From contig NZ_OY762614.1 in NCBI RefSeq assembly GCF_963666145.1, positions 2,156,001 to 2,220,000 of the forward strand: a stretch of DNA of 64,000 nucleotides. Reading direction: 5' to 3'. Positions 8,127 through 17,045 of this stretch are shown here, piece after piece. The notes beneath the pieces are model-generated. The model was given only the letters and a program-made list of their open reading frames with translations. It had not been told where the DNA came from and did no database searches. How positions within the stretch are numbered: position 1 is the stretch's first letter; every line of letters starts with the position of its first letter. The position numbers were made by a program, and so were the translations under genes. This stretch comes from an uncultured Desulfobacter sp. (GTDB lineage: Bacteria; Desulfobacterota; Desulfobacteria; Desulfobacterales; Desulfobacteraceae).

Positions 8127-9106
8127 TGACGGACACCAAAACCATTATGGCCTGCATTGACCTGTCCGGCTATTCTCCCATGACCCTGGGTTATGCCATG
8201 GGTCTGGCGGAACAGGGCAATCTTAGGCTCACCATTTGTTCGGTTGTTCCCCTACGGGAGATCAACCCGGCGTTCATGGCCGGGATGATGTACCCTTGCA
8301 GGGAAGATACCAAAGAATATCTGGACGAACTTAAAGCAAACCGGAAAGCCCAGATTAATGAACTGATCGATAAGCTGATCATGGAGCGATTCCCCAATTT
8401 TTCCAACCCGACGGACATTCGCATCACAACGGGATATCCGGCAGACAGTATCATTGAGATGGCAGATAAAATCTGCCCGGATCTTGTTGTCATGGCCAAT
8501 AAAGGCCGCTCCAACCTGTCCCGGTTCATGTTCGGAAGCACTGCCGAATATGTGTTCCGCCACAGCCCAATCCCGCTGCTCAGCGTTCGGGACAAGCATA
8601 TTTTCCAACGCATGTACTCGGGACAGGCCGCACCGGAAGCCGCAAAAATCCGCACAGTTATGGCGGCGGTGGACTTTTCTCCCTGGTCCCCGGCGATCCT
8701 GGCCAAGGCTGGATGGCTGGCACAAATCACCGGGGCAAAACTGCATGCGTTCAACTGCATCAGCAGCCGGGAGATCGACTGGATAAAGTCCCACTATATT
8801 CCGGAAAATACCTTTGACCTGGAACAGTTTCTACCCAAGGAAAAGCAACGGCGGCAGGATCTTCTGGAGGACCAGATCAAGGCAGCAGGGCTCAGCAGCA
8901 TTGACGGAATAGATATCCGCGTTGATTCGGGCGTACCTTACGAACAGATCCTTTCGGCCTCCCAGGAGGTTGGTGCCGATATTCTGGTGCTGGGTCCCCG
9001 GGGGCGTAGCCGTTCGAAGAGGTTTAGCTTAGGTTCCACCATCGAAAAAATCTTTCGTCACAGCCCGGTGCCTGTGCTTCGTTTAGGCCCGGATATCATT
9101 CATTAA
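8126..9106 (+). CDS. Tandem universal stress protein (UspA x2)
   Basis: 326 residues with two UspA folds (about 1-155 and 170-326). Both carry the ATP-binding pattern G-x2-G-x9-G-S: NKGRSNLSRFMFGSTAEYV in the first and GPRGRSRSKRFSLGSTIEKI in the second. Such proteins bind ATP and act in stress or starvation responses. ATG at 8126 overlaps the previous stop (TGATG) and has AAGGAGC upstream; an in-frame TTG one codon earlier is less likely. A second tandem UspA follows at 9166. Three UspA-type genes lie in the window. Confidence 0.9.
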   Translation: MTDTKTIMACIDLSGYSPMTLGYAMGLAEQGNLRLTICSVVPLREINPAFMAGMMYPCREDTKEYLDELKANRKAQINELIDKLIMERFPNFSNPTDIRITTGYPADSIIEMADKICPDLVVMANKGRSNLSRFMFGSTAEYVFRHSPIPLLSVRDKHIFQRMYSGQAAPEAAKIRTVMAAVDFSPWSPAILAKAGWLAQITGAKLHAFNCISSREIDWIKSHYIPENTFDLEQFLPKEKQRRQDLLEDQIKAAGLSSIDGIDIRVDSGVPYEQILSASQEVGADILVLGPRGRSRSKRFSLGSTIEKIFRHSPVPVLRLGPDIIH

Positions 9107-9165
9107 AAAAACAACCCCGGGTTGGGTTATAAAAATCTGCCCGGGAGTTTACAAAGGAGGCCCCC

Positions 9166-10098
9166 ATGTCAGACGAAAAAAAAATATTAGTCACCATAGA
9201 CGGCTCAAAACGCTCAAAACGGACCATTGATTATATATGCAGCTTCAAACCGTTTAGAGATAGAAACATAACCTTACTTCACATCACAACGCCCGTGCCC
9301 GAAGCCTATTATGATCTGACCCGGGATGCCTTCAGCAATATTTCCGCAGGCCAGGTAAAGGCCTGGGAAATGGGGCAAAAAACAATCATCACCGAATTTC
9401 TCAAAGAGGCGCGTCAAAGAATGATCGCGGCCGGTTATAAGCCGGACAATATTGAAATCAAAATTGTCGACCAGTCAAGGGGAATTGCCAGGGGCATTCT
9501 GGACGAGCTCAAAAACAACGCCTATCAGAGTCTTGTCATCCGCAGAAAAGGACGTGAAAACTCCATTCTCAGCCTGGCCATGGGCGGGGTGGCTGCCAAA
9601 CTGGTGGAAAAGGCGGACTTTATTCCCTTGATCATTGCCGGGACCCGTGAAATCCGACACTATCAATGCGTTGCCGTTGACGGGTCCCCGGGCGGCATGC
9701 GGGCCGTGCGTTACACAGCAGATATGATGGCAAACACCAACTGCCGGATTCTTCTTTGTTCGATCATGCGCACCACAGTGAAGGATTCTGTATCCCAAGG
9801 CAAGGATCCCTTTGCAGACCTGGCCCTTTGGGCCCATGACAAACTCAGTAGTGCCCTGGCCGAGGCAAAAGAGATACTGACCCAGGCAGGCATCCCCGAA
9901 GACCGCATTGAAACCCGGATTGTCCAGGGTGCCCAGAGTCGGGCAGGCGCCCTGCTCGACACAGCCAGGGCAGCGGAATGCGACACCATTGTCATGGGGC
10001 GCAGGGGGATGTCTGATGTTGAAAGCTTTGATATGGGACGAATCCCCAGAAAAATTATTTATGCGTCCAGAAAATTCACGATTTGGCTGATTCCGTAA
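9166..10098 (+). CDS. Tandem universal stress protein (UspA x2), divergent
   Basis: 310 residues with two UspA-like halves (about 1-155 and 158-310). The glycine-rich ATP motif is degraded: the first half has RRKGRENSILSLAMGGVAAK and the second GRRGMSDVESFDMGRIPRK, each lacking the usual G-S/T after the nine-residue spacer. ATP binding may thus be weak or lost, unlike in the preceding gene. GGAGGCCCCC precedes the ATG at 9166. The gap of 59 bases to the upstream gene contains a short CCCGGG-centred palindrome but no clear promoter, so co-transcription is likely. Confidence 0.85.
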   Translation: MSDEKKILVTIDGSKRSKRTIDYICSFKPFRDRNITLLHITTPVPEAYYDLTRDAFSNISAGQVKAWEMGQKTIITEFLKEARQRMIAAGYKPDNIEIKIVDQSRGIARGILDELKNNAYQSLVIRRKGRENSILSLAMGGVAAKLVEKADFIPLIIAGTREIRHYQCVAVDGSPGGMRAVRYTADMMANTNCRILLCSIMRTTVKDSVSQGKDPFADLALWAHDKLSSALAEAKEILTQAGIPEDRIETRIVQGAQSRAGALLDTARAAECDTIVMGRRGMSDVESFDMGRIPRKIIYASRKFTIWLIP

Positions 10099-10113
10099 AC
10101 CAGGGAGAGAGAC

Positions 10114-12594
10114 GTGGGCATACAAAATCTATCCAGAATATTCAACCCCGGGTCCATTGCCGTAATAGGGTCCGGTGCCGAACGGCACCGGATGGGCCAC
10201 ACACTGATACACAACCTCATTGAAGGCGGATTTACAGGTGCGGTTTATCCGGTCAATGCGGATCATGCCAAAATCATGAACATGCCTGCGGCAAAACATA
10301 TCAATGATATTGAAGGCATTGTGGACCTGGCCGTGGTGACGACACCCATCGACCAGGTCCCCCAAATCATTGACGCGTGCGCGAACAAAGGTGTTGCAGG
10401 GGCTGTGATTATCAGTGACGGGGGCCGGGAGACAGGGGAGCATGGATGCCAGATTGAACAGCAGATCAAAGCGGCTGCCGGGCAAAGCGGCATGCGCATC
10501 ATCGGCCCCAACTGCATGGGCATTGTCCATCCCCCATCAAACCTGAACGCCTCCCATATGCCGGGCATTTCGGCCAAAGGACGCGTTGCCTTTTTGTCCC
10601 AGTCCGGCTCCGTATGCGCCTCGGTCATGGACCTGGCAGAAAAGGAAGGTCTGGGCTTCAGCCATATCGTCAACTTGGGATCTATGATAGACGTTGATTT
10701 TGCCGACATGATCGATTATCTGGGCGAAGAACGCGGTGTGGACAGCATCATCATGTACATGGAAAACATAACGCGGATTCGAAACTTTATGAGTGCCGCC
10801 CGGGCCGTCTCCCGGATCAAGCCGATTATCTGCCTGAAATCCGGGCGGTCGGCTGCCGGGGCTCTGGCGGCAGCTTTCCATACCGGCGCAGTGGCCGGAG
10901 AGGATGCGGTCTATGACATCGCCTTTGAACGGGCAGGTATCCTCCGGGTGGACACCTTTGAACAATTGTTTGATTTTACCCGGATCCTGGCCAACCGGCA
11001 GCGCCCCACAGGCAGACGCCTGGTCATTGTCACCAATGCCGGAGGTCCTGCCGTCATGGCGGTGGATGCCCTGGCATCTTTTGGCCTTGAGCCTGCGGTG
11101 CTGAGCCTTCAAACCATTGAGGCCCTTGGAAGTATTCTTGAAAAGCCATGGAGCAACACCAATCCTGTGGATGTGCAGGCAGACGCCTCCTGCGCCCAGC
11201 TTGCCCAGGCTGTTATCACTGCGGCCAAGGCACCGGAGGTGGACGGCGTCCTCATGATCCATTCACCTGTGGATCACTTTGTACCCGAGGAGCTTGCCCA
11301 TATCCTTGCGGATCAGATCCCGTCCATGCCCTGCCCTGTGTTCACGGTGTGGCTGGGCGGAGCACGCATGGACAACGCCCGGCAAATGCTCAATGAAAAA
11401 GAGGGACTGGCCTATGATACCCCGGAAAAAGCGGTCAGGGCATTTGCGGGATTGTACCGGCACAGCCGTAATATTGATATGCTCAACGAAATACCGGTCA
11501 GGCGTGACATCAAGTTGAAGATCAACCATGACCAGGCGGGTTCGGTGATTGAATCCCATCTGAAAGACGATCCATGCCTGCTCAATGACACGGATACCCA
11601 AACGGTTCTATCGGGCTATGGTATAGCGGTAGCCCTGCCGGACATTGCCGGGGATAAGGCGCCGGCACCGGACTATGAACTTTATATCGGTGCCCAATTG
11701 GATGCGCAGTTCGGACCGGTCATTAAATTCGGCCTGGGCGGTGTCATGTCCGAAATCCTCCAGGACACCGCACTGACCCTGCCGCCGTTAAATTCAGCCA
11801 TGGCGGCCCGGACCATCCACGCAACCAAAATCGCCAAGGCACTAAAGGGGCAGGGTCAAGTCAAAGCCGTTGACCAAAGTCTTGTGGAAACCCTTTTAAT
11901 ACGCGTAAGCCGCCTGGTCACCGATTTTCCCCAGATCTGTGAGCTTGAAATTAATCCTGTTGCGGTCACCGACGGCCAACTGATCGGCCGTAACGCCCGC
12001 ATCCGCCTGGCCCCTCCCCCGGCAGCAGCACCAGACCACCTGATTATAAGCCCCTACCCGGCCTGGCAGGAACAATTGTATACCACCCAGGAAAGTGAAC
12101 AGGTGCTAATCCGTCCAGTGAAGCCCGAAGATGCCGACCCCATGATGGACTTTTTTGAAACCCTGTCGACCCAGACCATATATCTACGGTTCTTCACGCC
12201 GCTGAAACAACTGTCCAAACGCATGCTGATTCAGCTGACCCAGATTGATTATGACCGGGAGGTGGCCCTTGTGGCCTGGTTTCCTGCCCACAAGGGAGAA
12301 AAAATTATCGGTACCGCCAGAATCATATTCACCGCCAACGGCACCGAGGGAGAATTTGCCATTATGCTGGCCGATTCCTGGCAGGGCAAGGGAATCGGAG
12401 CGGCACTTTTAAAGTCCTGCCTGGCATTTTCCAAACGATACGGCTTAAAACGGGTCTTTGGCGTGGTGCTGCGGGAAAACAGGCAAATGCTTCGCCTTGC
12501 CGACAAGCTTGGATTTAAAAAGGTCAGCACCCCTGCCTCCGGTGAAATCGAACTCATTATTGACATTGAAAAACTGGATCTTTACACGCTTTAA
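10114..12594 (+). CDS. Pat-like protein acetyltransferase: NDP-forming acyl-CoA ligase fused to GNAT
   Basis: 826 residues, related to the Pat/PatZ family that acetylates lysines of metabolic enzymes such as acetyl-CoA synthetase. Order: CoA-binding domain (1-130, with AVIGSGAERHRMGHTLIHNL), succinyl-CoA-ligase-like domains (about 140-455, with FLSQSGSVCASVMD and HTGAVAG), an ATP-grasp region (about 480-635), and a GNAT domain (about 664-815, acetyl-CoA loop QGKGIGAALL). The ATP-grasp is short: near residue 513 about 70 residues usually containing the lysine and HKxDxGG motif are absent, so ligase activity is unlikely and a regulatory role probable. GTG at 10114 follows GGGAGAG, 15 bases after the UspA gene. 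It probably ends this operon. Confidence 0.87.
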   Translation: MGIQNLSRIFNPGSIAVIGSGAERHRMGHTLIHNLIEGGFTGAVYPVNADHAKIMNMPAAKHINDIEGIVDLAVVTTPIDQVPQIIDACANKGVAGAVIISDGGRETGEHGCQIEQQIKAAAGQSGMRIIGPNCMGIVHPPSNLNASHMPGISAKGRVAFLSQSGSVCASVMDLAEKEGLGFSHIVNLGSMIDVDFADMIDYLGEERGVDSIIMYMENITRIRNFMSAARAVSRIKPIICLKSGRSAAGALAAAFHTGAVAGEDAVYDIAFERAGILRVDTFEQLFDFTRILANRQRPTGRRLVIVTNAGGPAVMAVDALASFGLEPAVLSLQTIEALGSILEKPWSNTNPVDVQADASCAQLAQAVITAAKAPEVDGVLMIHSPVDHFVPEELAHILADQIPSMPCPVFTVWLGGARMDNARQMLNEKEGLAYDTPEKAVRAFAGLYRHSRNIDMLNEIPVRRDIKLKINHDQAGSVIESHLKDDPCLLNDTDTQTVLSGYGIAVALPDIAGDKAPAPDYELYIGAQLDAQFGPVIKFGLGGVMSEILQDTALTLPPLNSAMAARTIHATKIAKALKGQGQVKAVDQSLVETLLIRVSRLVTDFPQICELEINPVAVTDGQLIGRNARIRLAPPPAAAPDHLIISPYPAWQEQLYTTQESEQVLIRPVKPEDADPMMDFFETLSTQTIYLRFFTPLKQLSKRMLIQLTQIDYDREVALVAWFPAHKGEKIIGTARIIFTANGTEGEFAIMLADSWQGKGIGAALLKSCLAFSKRYGLKRVFGVVLRENRQMLRLADKLGFKKVSTPASGEIELIIDIEKLDLYTL

Positions 12595-12607
12595 ACGCAT
12601 ATTCCCG

Positions 12608-12670
12608 CCACAAAGGCACAAAGTGCACGAAGATATCATGCTTGACCCCGTGCGCTTCGTGTCTTTTGTG
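12608..12670. repeat. Imperfect palindrome downstream of the Pat-like gene
   Basis: CACAAAGGCACAAAGTGCAC followed by GAAG is mirrored by CTTCGTG and TCTTTTGTG after a central 20 bases. The match is imperfect but long. Its place just after the stop at 12594 suggests an RNA hairpin that ends or protects the operon transcript, or a dispersed REP-like repeat. The rest of the interval to 12895 is AT-rich with no gene seen. Confidence 0.45.
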
Positions 12671-12895
12671 ATAAAGGAAACATTAAATATATTTGATCTG
12701 AATATATTTTCCCATAGGCCATCCTGATTTTATCTACAGACCCCTTGCCCTACTCTAAAAAGTGCTAATTATTTAAGTAAGGTTAAACTTAAAAAACGAG
12801 GCACGATAAAAAAAATTTTATTACAGTACCCATCCTGCTGAGCATAAAGAATATATTAACAGGTCACAGCCAGCTTAAGGGAAAGGAACACACAT

Positions 12896-13933
12896 ATGAA
12901 TCAGCTCAACAAAGCAACCTTTGCCGGCGGATGTTTCTGGTGCATCGCATCAGCATTTGATAATACAGAGGGAATTGAACAGGTGGTTTCTGGTTACATG
13001 GGCGGGGATGTGGACAATCCCAGTTATGAGTATGTGTGTACGGGGAGCACAGGCCATGCCGAAGTGGTTCAGGTGCACTTTGATCCCAACGTCATTTCAT
13101 ACCAGGAACTTTTGAAAATATTTTTCAGCCAGATTAACCCCACCGATGAAGGCGGATCTTTTTTGGACCGCGGAAGTCAGTACCGATCTGCCGTTTTTTA
13201 CCACTCCCAGGAGCAAAAACAACTGGCCCTTGAGGCAATTGCGCGAATTGATGATTCAAAGATGTTTGACAAGCCGGTTGTCACCGAAGTCCAGGAGGCC
13301 GCGGAATTTTTCCCCGCCGAAGAATACCACCAGGATTACCACAAAAAAAATCCCGTCCAGTACAAATATTATAGCTTTGGATCAGGACGCAAGTCATTCG
13401 TCAAACGGGTGTGGGATGAAAATAGCCTGAAAATTTTTAACGGGATCGAGCCCAAACAAAATAGTGCGTTGGCACAAACAAAACAGGAAACAGTTACACC
13501 ACATATTCCGGATGATGAGACATTGAAAAAACAACTCACACCCTTGCAGTATAAAGTCACCCGTGAAAATGCCACAGAACCGCCGTTTAGAAATGAGTTC
13601 TGGGACAACAAGCAGGAGGGTATTTATGTGGATGTGATTTCGGGAACCCCTTTGTTCTCATCAAAAGACAAGTTTGATTCCGGCTGCGGATGGCCAAGCT
13701 TTACCCGGCCCATCCAACAGAAGCAGATCGTTGAAAAAGAGGATCGCCTTCTTTTTGTGCAGCGCACGGAAGTCCGAAGCAAAACGTCCGACGCCCATCT
13801 GGGACATGTGTTTGATGACGGTCCGGATCCCACCGGCTTAAGATACTGCATTAATTCGGCTGCAGTGAAATTCATACCCAAGAACGATCTTAAGCAGCAT
13901 GGGTACGAAGATTTGGAAGCGATGTTTTCTTGA
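12896..13933 (+). CDS. msrAB: Bifunctional methionine sulfoxide reductase MsrA-MsrB
   Basis: 345 residues. The MsrA part (1-155) has GCFWC at 12-16 with catalytic C13 and reduces the S-epimer of methionine sulfoxide; a linker of about 45 residues leads to MsrB (about 205-345), which reduces the R-epimer, with GCGWPSFTRPI and catalytic C318 in RYCINSAA. The paired CxxC zinc motifs of many MsrB proteins are absent, so this is the zinc-free form. No signal peptide is seen; the enzyme should be cytosolic and protect against oxidants in an anaerobe. GGAAAGGAAC lies just before ATG 12896. Two hairpins follow the stop, so it is probably transcribed alone. Confidence 0.95.
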   Translation: MNQLNKATFAGGCFWCIASAFDNTEGIEQVVSGYMGGDVDNPSYEYVCTGSTGHAEVVQVHFDPNVISYQELLKIFFSQINPTDEGGSFLDRGSQYRSAVFYHSQEQKQLALEAIARIDDSKMFDKPVVTEVQEAAEFFPAEEYHQDYHKKNPVQYKYYSFGSGRKSFVKRVWDENSLKIFNGIEPKQNSALAQTKQETVTPHIPDDETLKKQLTPLQYKVTRENATEPPFRNEFWDNKQEGIYVDVISGTPLFSSKDKFDSGCGWPSFTRPIQQKQIVEKEDRLLFVQRTEVRSKTSDAHLGHVFDDGPDPTGLRYCINSAAVKFIPKNDLKQHGYEDLEAMFS

Positions 13934-13959
13934 GAGTAAAACTGAACAACAAACACAAG

Positions 13960-13981
13960 GTCACCCGCCGCCCCGGGTGAC
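13960..13981 (+). terminator. Hairpin after msrAB
   Basis: GTCACCCG and CGGGTGAC form an 8-bp perfect stem with a six-base loop, 26 bases after the msrAB stop. It is followed by A-rich rather than T-rich DNA, so it is a weak terminator by itself; the stronger hairpin at 14014 follows. Confidence 0.5.
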
Positions 13982-14013
13982 AACGAAAAAACATCTTTAC
14001 ACACTGTAAAAAA

Positions 14014-14056
14014 ACATGACAGGTGACACGGTTTTTAGCCACCTGTCATGTTTTTT
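14014..14056 (+). terminator. Rho-independent terminator after msrAB
   Basis: ACATGACAGGTG pairs with CACCTGTCATGT (12 bp) and is followed by six T residues. A-run upstream and T-run downstream mean it could work in both directions, though only the msrAB side has a gene reading into it. Confidence 0.85.
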
Positions 14057-14110
14057 AATTTATTGTATCATTTCAAGTCATTACCCCTTATTTTCAGCAC
14101 TTTTCCTTAG

Positions 14111-14127
14111 CTGGCATGTATCTTGAT
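14111..14127 (+). promoter_or_regulatory. Candidate sigma54 promoter of the second kinase module
   Basis: CTGGCATGTATCTTGAT has GG at 14113-14114 and the TTG of the -12 element at the right offset, but the -12 GC is GA here, a departure from consensus. Transcription would start near 14137, about 45 bases before the kinase. Support comes from the stronger site before the paralogous kinase at 2339. Confidence 0.45.
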
Positions 14128-14182
14128 ATTCCTGTGTTTAAACACGTAAGCCGGATGAAACGGCCTCACAGGAGCCATAGAT

Positions 14183-15925
14183 ATGATGCATGAACCCATC
14201 GCTGACAGAAAAGAGTTTTATCAAGTACTGACCCGCAATATTCGAATCCGTATCCTGCTAGTTTCAATTATCCCCATGATGCTGACCCTGGGCATACTGT
14301 GCTGGCGGTTTCATCTGGCCTATTCAGAAAAAATCAGCGCCCATATCGGCGAACTGGTACTCAAGCACACCCAGAATATCGATACCTTTCTCAAAGAAAA
14401 GCTGGGAAATATCCGCTACCTGGCCCGGCAGTTGTCCACCACCGAACCGGATAAGGCCCAGCAGTTTCTGACATCACAACTATCTGAACTGAAAGATGAA
14501 TATGGAGATGTATTTACGGACTTAGGCCTTGTGGACTCAAAAGGCATCCAGTTTGCCTATGAAGGCCCTTTTCGCCTTGTGAATGCCGATTACAGCGAGG
14601 CAACCTGGTTTTTACAGGCCATGGACAGCCCCTATTATATTTCCGATGTATTTGCAGGACTCCGCGGACATCCCCATTTTATCCTGGCCGTGAAGCTGTC
14701 CGCCCAAGGGCGCACCTATATATTAAGATCCACCATTAATTTTACAGCCTTTAACAGTCTGGTGGAAAACGTCCAGATCGGCAGGACCGGTACGGCATTC
14801 ATTGTCAATGCCAAAGGCCGCCTGCAGACACACCCTCGGTCAGGAACCATGGATATTGTCCCTGAATTTATAGCGGATCCCACCATTTTCAAGGATAAGC
14901 AGACACGAATCCTCAAGCATGAAAATGACAAGGGCAATACCTGCCTGTATGCCCTGGCGCTGTTTAAAACCGTGGACTGGCGTATGGTATTCCGCCAGGA
15001 TGCCGGGGATGCCCTTAGGGACATGTGGCGGGCCGAAGGACTCACACTCATCGTCTTCTTGCTGGGTTGTGCCGCCATCTTGTCAGTTTCTTTTACACTC
15101 TCCAAAAACCTTGTCAAACGCATTGCAAAGGCCGACCGGAAAAATGAAGCCATGAACCAGCAGGTGGTGGAAAGCGGTAAACTTGCCACCATCGGTGAAC
15201 TGGCTGCGGGCATTGCCCATGAAATCAACAACCCTGTGGCCATCATGGTCGAAGAGGCCGGCTGGATGAGTGACCTTCTTGAAGAGGAAGCCGGTATGAG
15301 CCCGGATAACCGGAGTGAGTTTCACCGGGCCATTGAACAGATCTCCACCCAGGGTCGGCGCTGCAAAGACATTACCCATAAATTATTAAGTTTTGCCCGG
15401 AAAAGCGATGCCACAGAAGCAGATATCGATATCAATGACTCCATCCAGGAAATCGTGGCCCTCACCGCCCAGATGGCCCGGTATAACAACGTCACCATCT
15501 CCACCCGGCTTGCCCCAGACCTTCCTTTTATCCGTTTTTCTCCGTCCGAACTGCAACAGGTCATTTTAAACCTGACCAACAACGCCATTGATGCCATGGG
15601 CAAAGACGGCGGCAACGTGGAGATTGTGACAGGCCTCAACAATCAGGACGACAACATGATCGAAATTAAAGTGGATGACAACGGCCCTGGCATCCCCGCC
15701 CAATATCTGGACCGGATTTTTGATCCCTTCTTCACCACCAAAGCCGTGGGTAAAGGCACAGGCCTAGGACTTTCCATCTGTTACGGCATTATTCAAAAAA
15801 TGGGCGGCACCATTGAAGTGGAAAGTCATATGGGACAGGGCACTTGTTTTTTAATCCGGTTACCCGTAAATGCCAGAAAGACCGCCAAATCGTCAACAAA
15901 CGATACAGGCACATACACAAACTAA
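14183..15925 (+). CDS. Cache-domain sensor histidine kinase, paralogue of the 2339 gene
   Basis: 580 residues: one membrane helix (about 30-50), a periplasmic double-Cache region (about 55-285), a second helix (about 290-312), HisKA with H346 in AHEINNPVA, and ATPase motifs NLTNNAIDAM, DNGPGI and GKGTGLGLS. The Cache part shares YYISDVFAGLRGHPHFILAV with YYISDIFLGYRNIPHFVVAV of the 2339 kinase, so the pair arose by duplication and may sense related ligands. An AGGAG site precedes ATG 14183; ATG 14186 is in frame too. It heads a group of two receivers and a transporter. Confidence 0.92.
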   Translation: MMHEPIADRKEFYQVLTRNIRIRILLVSIIPMMLTLGILCWRFHLAYSEKISAHIGELVLKHTQNIDTFLKEKLGNIRYLARQLSTTEPDKAQQFLTSQLSELKDEYGDVFTDLGLVDSKGIQFAYEGPFRLVNADYSEATWFLQAMDSPYYISDVFAGLRGHPHFILAVKLSAQGRTYILRSTINFTAFNSLVENVQIGRTGTAFIVNAKGRLQTHPRSGTMDIVPEFIADPTIFKDKQTRILKHENDKGNTCLYALALFKTVDWRMVFRQDAGDALRDMWRAEGLTLIVFLLGCAAILSVSFTLSKNLVKRIAKADRKNEAMNQQVVESGKLATIGELAAGIAHEINNPVAIMVEEAGWMSDLLEEEAGMSPDNRSEFHRAIEQISTQGRRCKDITHKLLSFARKSDATEADIDINDSIQEIVALTAQMARYNNVTISTRLAPDLPFIRFSPSELQQVILNLTNNAIDAMGKDGGNVEIVTGLNNQDDNMIEIKVDDNGPGIPAQYLDRIFDPFFTTKAVGKGTGLGLSICYGIIQKMGGTIEVESHMGQGTCFLIRLPVNARKTAKSSTNDTGTYTN

Positions 15926-16033
15926 TTGGAATTCTAAATAGTTAGGCGAGACCCGGAACAAACCATAAAAAAATTTTAAGAACCTATTGGCACTTTTTTC
16001 CAAACCTTTAAACCTTTTAGGGAGACTTTGCAG

Positions 16034-16456
16034 ATGAAACTTTTATTTGTTGATGATGAGAAAGCCTTTCTGGACACCTTGATTAAACGGCTTGAAAAAC
16101 GCGAACTCAATGCAGATGCCGTGTATGACGGCCAATCCGCCATAAACTTTCTGTCCGAACACGACAACACGGATGTGGTGGTGCTTGATGTCAAGATGCC
16201 CGGAATGGACGGACTCGAAACCCTCCAGGCCATTAAAAACCAAAACCCGCTGGTGGAAGTGATCATGCTCACGGGCCACGCCACAGTGCAAAATGCCATT
16301 GAAGGGATGAAACGCGGGGCGTTCGATTATTTGATGAAGCCCTGTAATCTCGAAGAGCTCATTGCCAAGATTGAACAGGCGGCAACTAAAAAATTTCAGC
16401 ACGAGGAAAAAATCATGGAGGCCAGGGCCAAGGAAATAACTGGCCGAATGGTCTAA
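16034..16456 (+). CDS. Single-domain response regulator
   Basis: 140 residues, a receiver (1-118) with D52 as phospho-acceptor, D7-D8, T in MLTGHA and K in LMKPC. The tail HEEKIMEARAKEITGRMV resembles the tails of the receivers at 4087 and 19852. ATG at 16034 has GGGAGA upstream; a TTG two codons earlier is less likely. The kinase at 14183 ends 108 bases before it. A palindromic repeat element starts at the base after the stop codon. No output domain is present. Confidence 0.92.
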   Translation: MKLLFVDDEKAFLDTLIKRLEKRELNADAVYDGQSAINFLSEHDNTDVVVLDVKMPGMDGLETLQAIKNQNPLVEVIMLTGHATVQNAIEGMKRGAFDYLMKPCNLEELIAKIEQAATKKFQHEEKIMEARAKEITGRMV

Positions 16457-16582
16457 TGTTTGGACGAAAATTCACCCACCTGCGGCGTTGCTGCAGGAAT
16501 TTGAAATCCTCATAACCATAAGGTTGCTTGCTGTTTCAAATCCCCTTGCGCCTTGCATCTGGGCAAATTTTCATTCAAACAC
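16457..16582. repeat. Palindromic repeat element, long form (copy 1)
   Basis: It starts at the base after the receiver's stop with TGTTTGGACGAAAA and ends in TTTTCATTCAAACA. Inside are CACCCACCTGCGGCGTTGC and, near the right end, CCTTGCATCTGGGCAA, which pair roughly, and a central hairpin around AACCATAAGGTT. The same elements occur at 39931 (long), 20293 (short) and 42072 (outer arms only). Confidence 0.75.
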
Positions 16583-16634
16583 GGCCCTTGGTTATGAATT
16601 TAATTTTTCAATCAATTTAAAGGTAAGTTTAAAA

Positions 16635-17045
16635 ATGAAAGGCACCCCTTTACCCCATACCCGGCTGCTTCTGGTGGATGACGAAAAAGGATTTGTGGAT
16701 GTGCTGAGCAACCGGTTGAGTCGCCGGGGTATTAAATCAGTCAAAGCCTATTCCGGCGCTGAAGCATTGCGGGCACTTCGAGAAGCCAGGTTTGATGTCA
16801 TGGTACTGGATCTGAAGATGGAGGACATGGACGGCATTGAGGTGTTGAAAATTGTCAGGAAAATGGCTCCGGATCTGCCGGTCATCATTTTAACCGGACA
16901 CGGCTCAAGAACGGCCGCAGAGGACGGCATGACCCTGGGTGCTTTCGACTACCTGACAAAACCCTGCGAACTTAATGATTTACTGGAAAAAATCAGCCTG
17001 GCACGGCAGGCCAAAAACAAACATAACGGAGAAACAAACAAATGA
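16635..17045 (+). CDS. Single-domain response regulator
   Basis: 136 residues with receiver domain (about 8-125), D59 as phospho-acceptor, D15-D16, T in ILTGHG and K in LTKPC. The loop after D59 reads LKMEDMDG where the others have KMPGMDG, so its contacts may differ. ATG at 16635 is chosen because upstream in-frame codons fall in the repeat element and lack homology. Its stop overlaps the next start (ATGA at 17042), which ties it to the transporter by translation. It may be the receiver that acts on the transporter. Confidence 0.9.
   Translation: MKGTPLPHTRLLLVDDEKGFVDVLSNRLSRRGIKSVKAYSGAEALRALREARFDVMVLDLKMEDMDGIEVLKIVRKMAPDLPVIILTGHGSRTAAEDGMTLGAFDYLTKPCELNDLLEKISLARQAKNKHNGETNK

Noticed and set aside
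10537..11262. Minus-strand frame of 241 codons
   Set aside because: Opposite the Pat-like gene, no motif and no start signal.
15988..16003. TTGGCACTTTTTTCCA as a sigma54 promoter before the 16034 receiver
   Set aside because: The -24 part matches, but the -12 part lacks TTGC at the right spacing.
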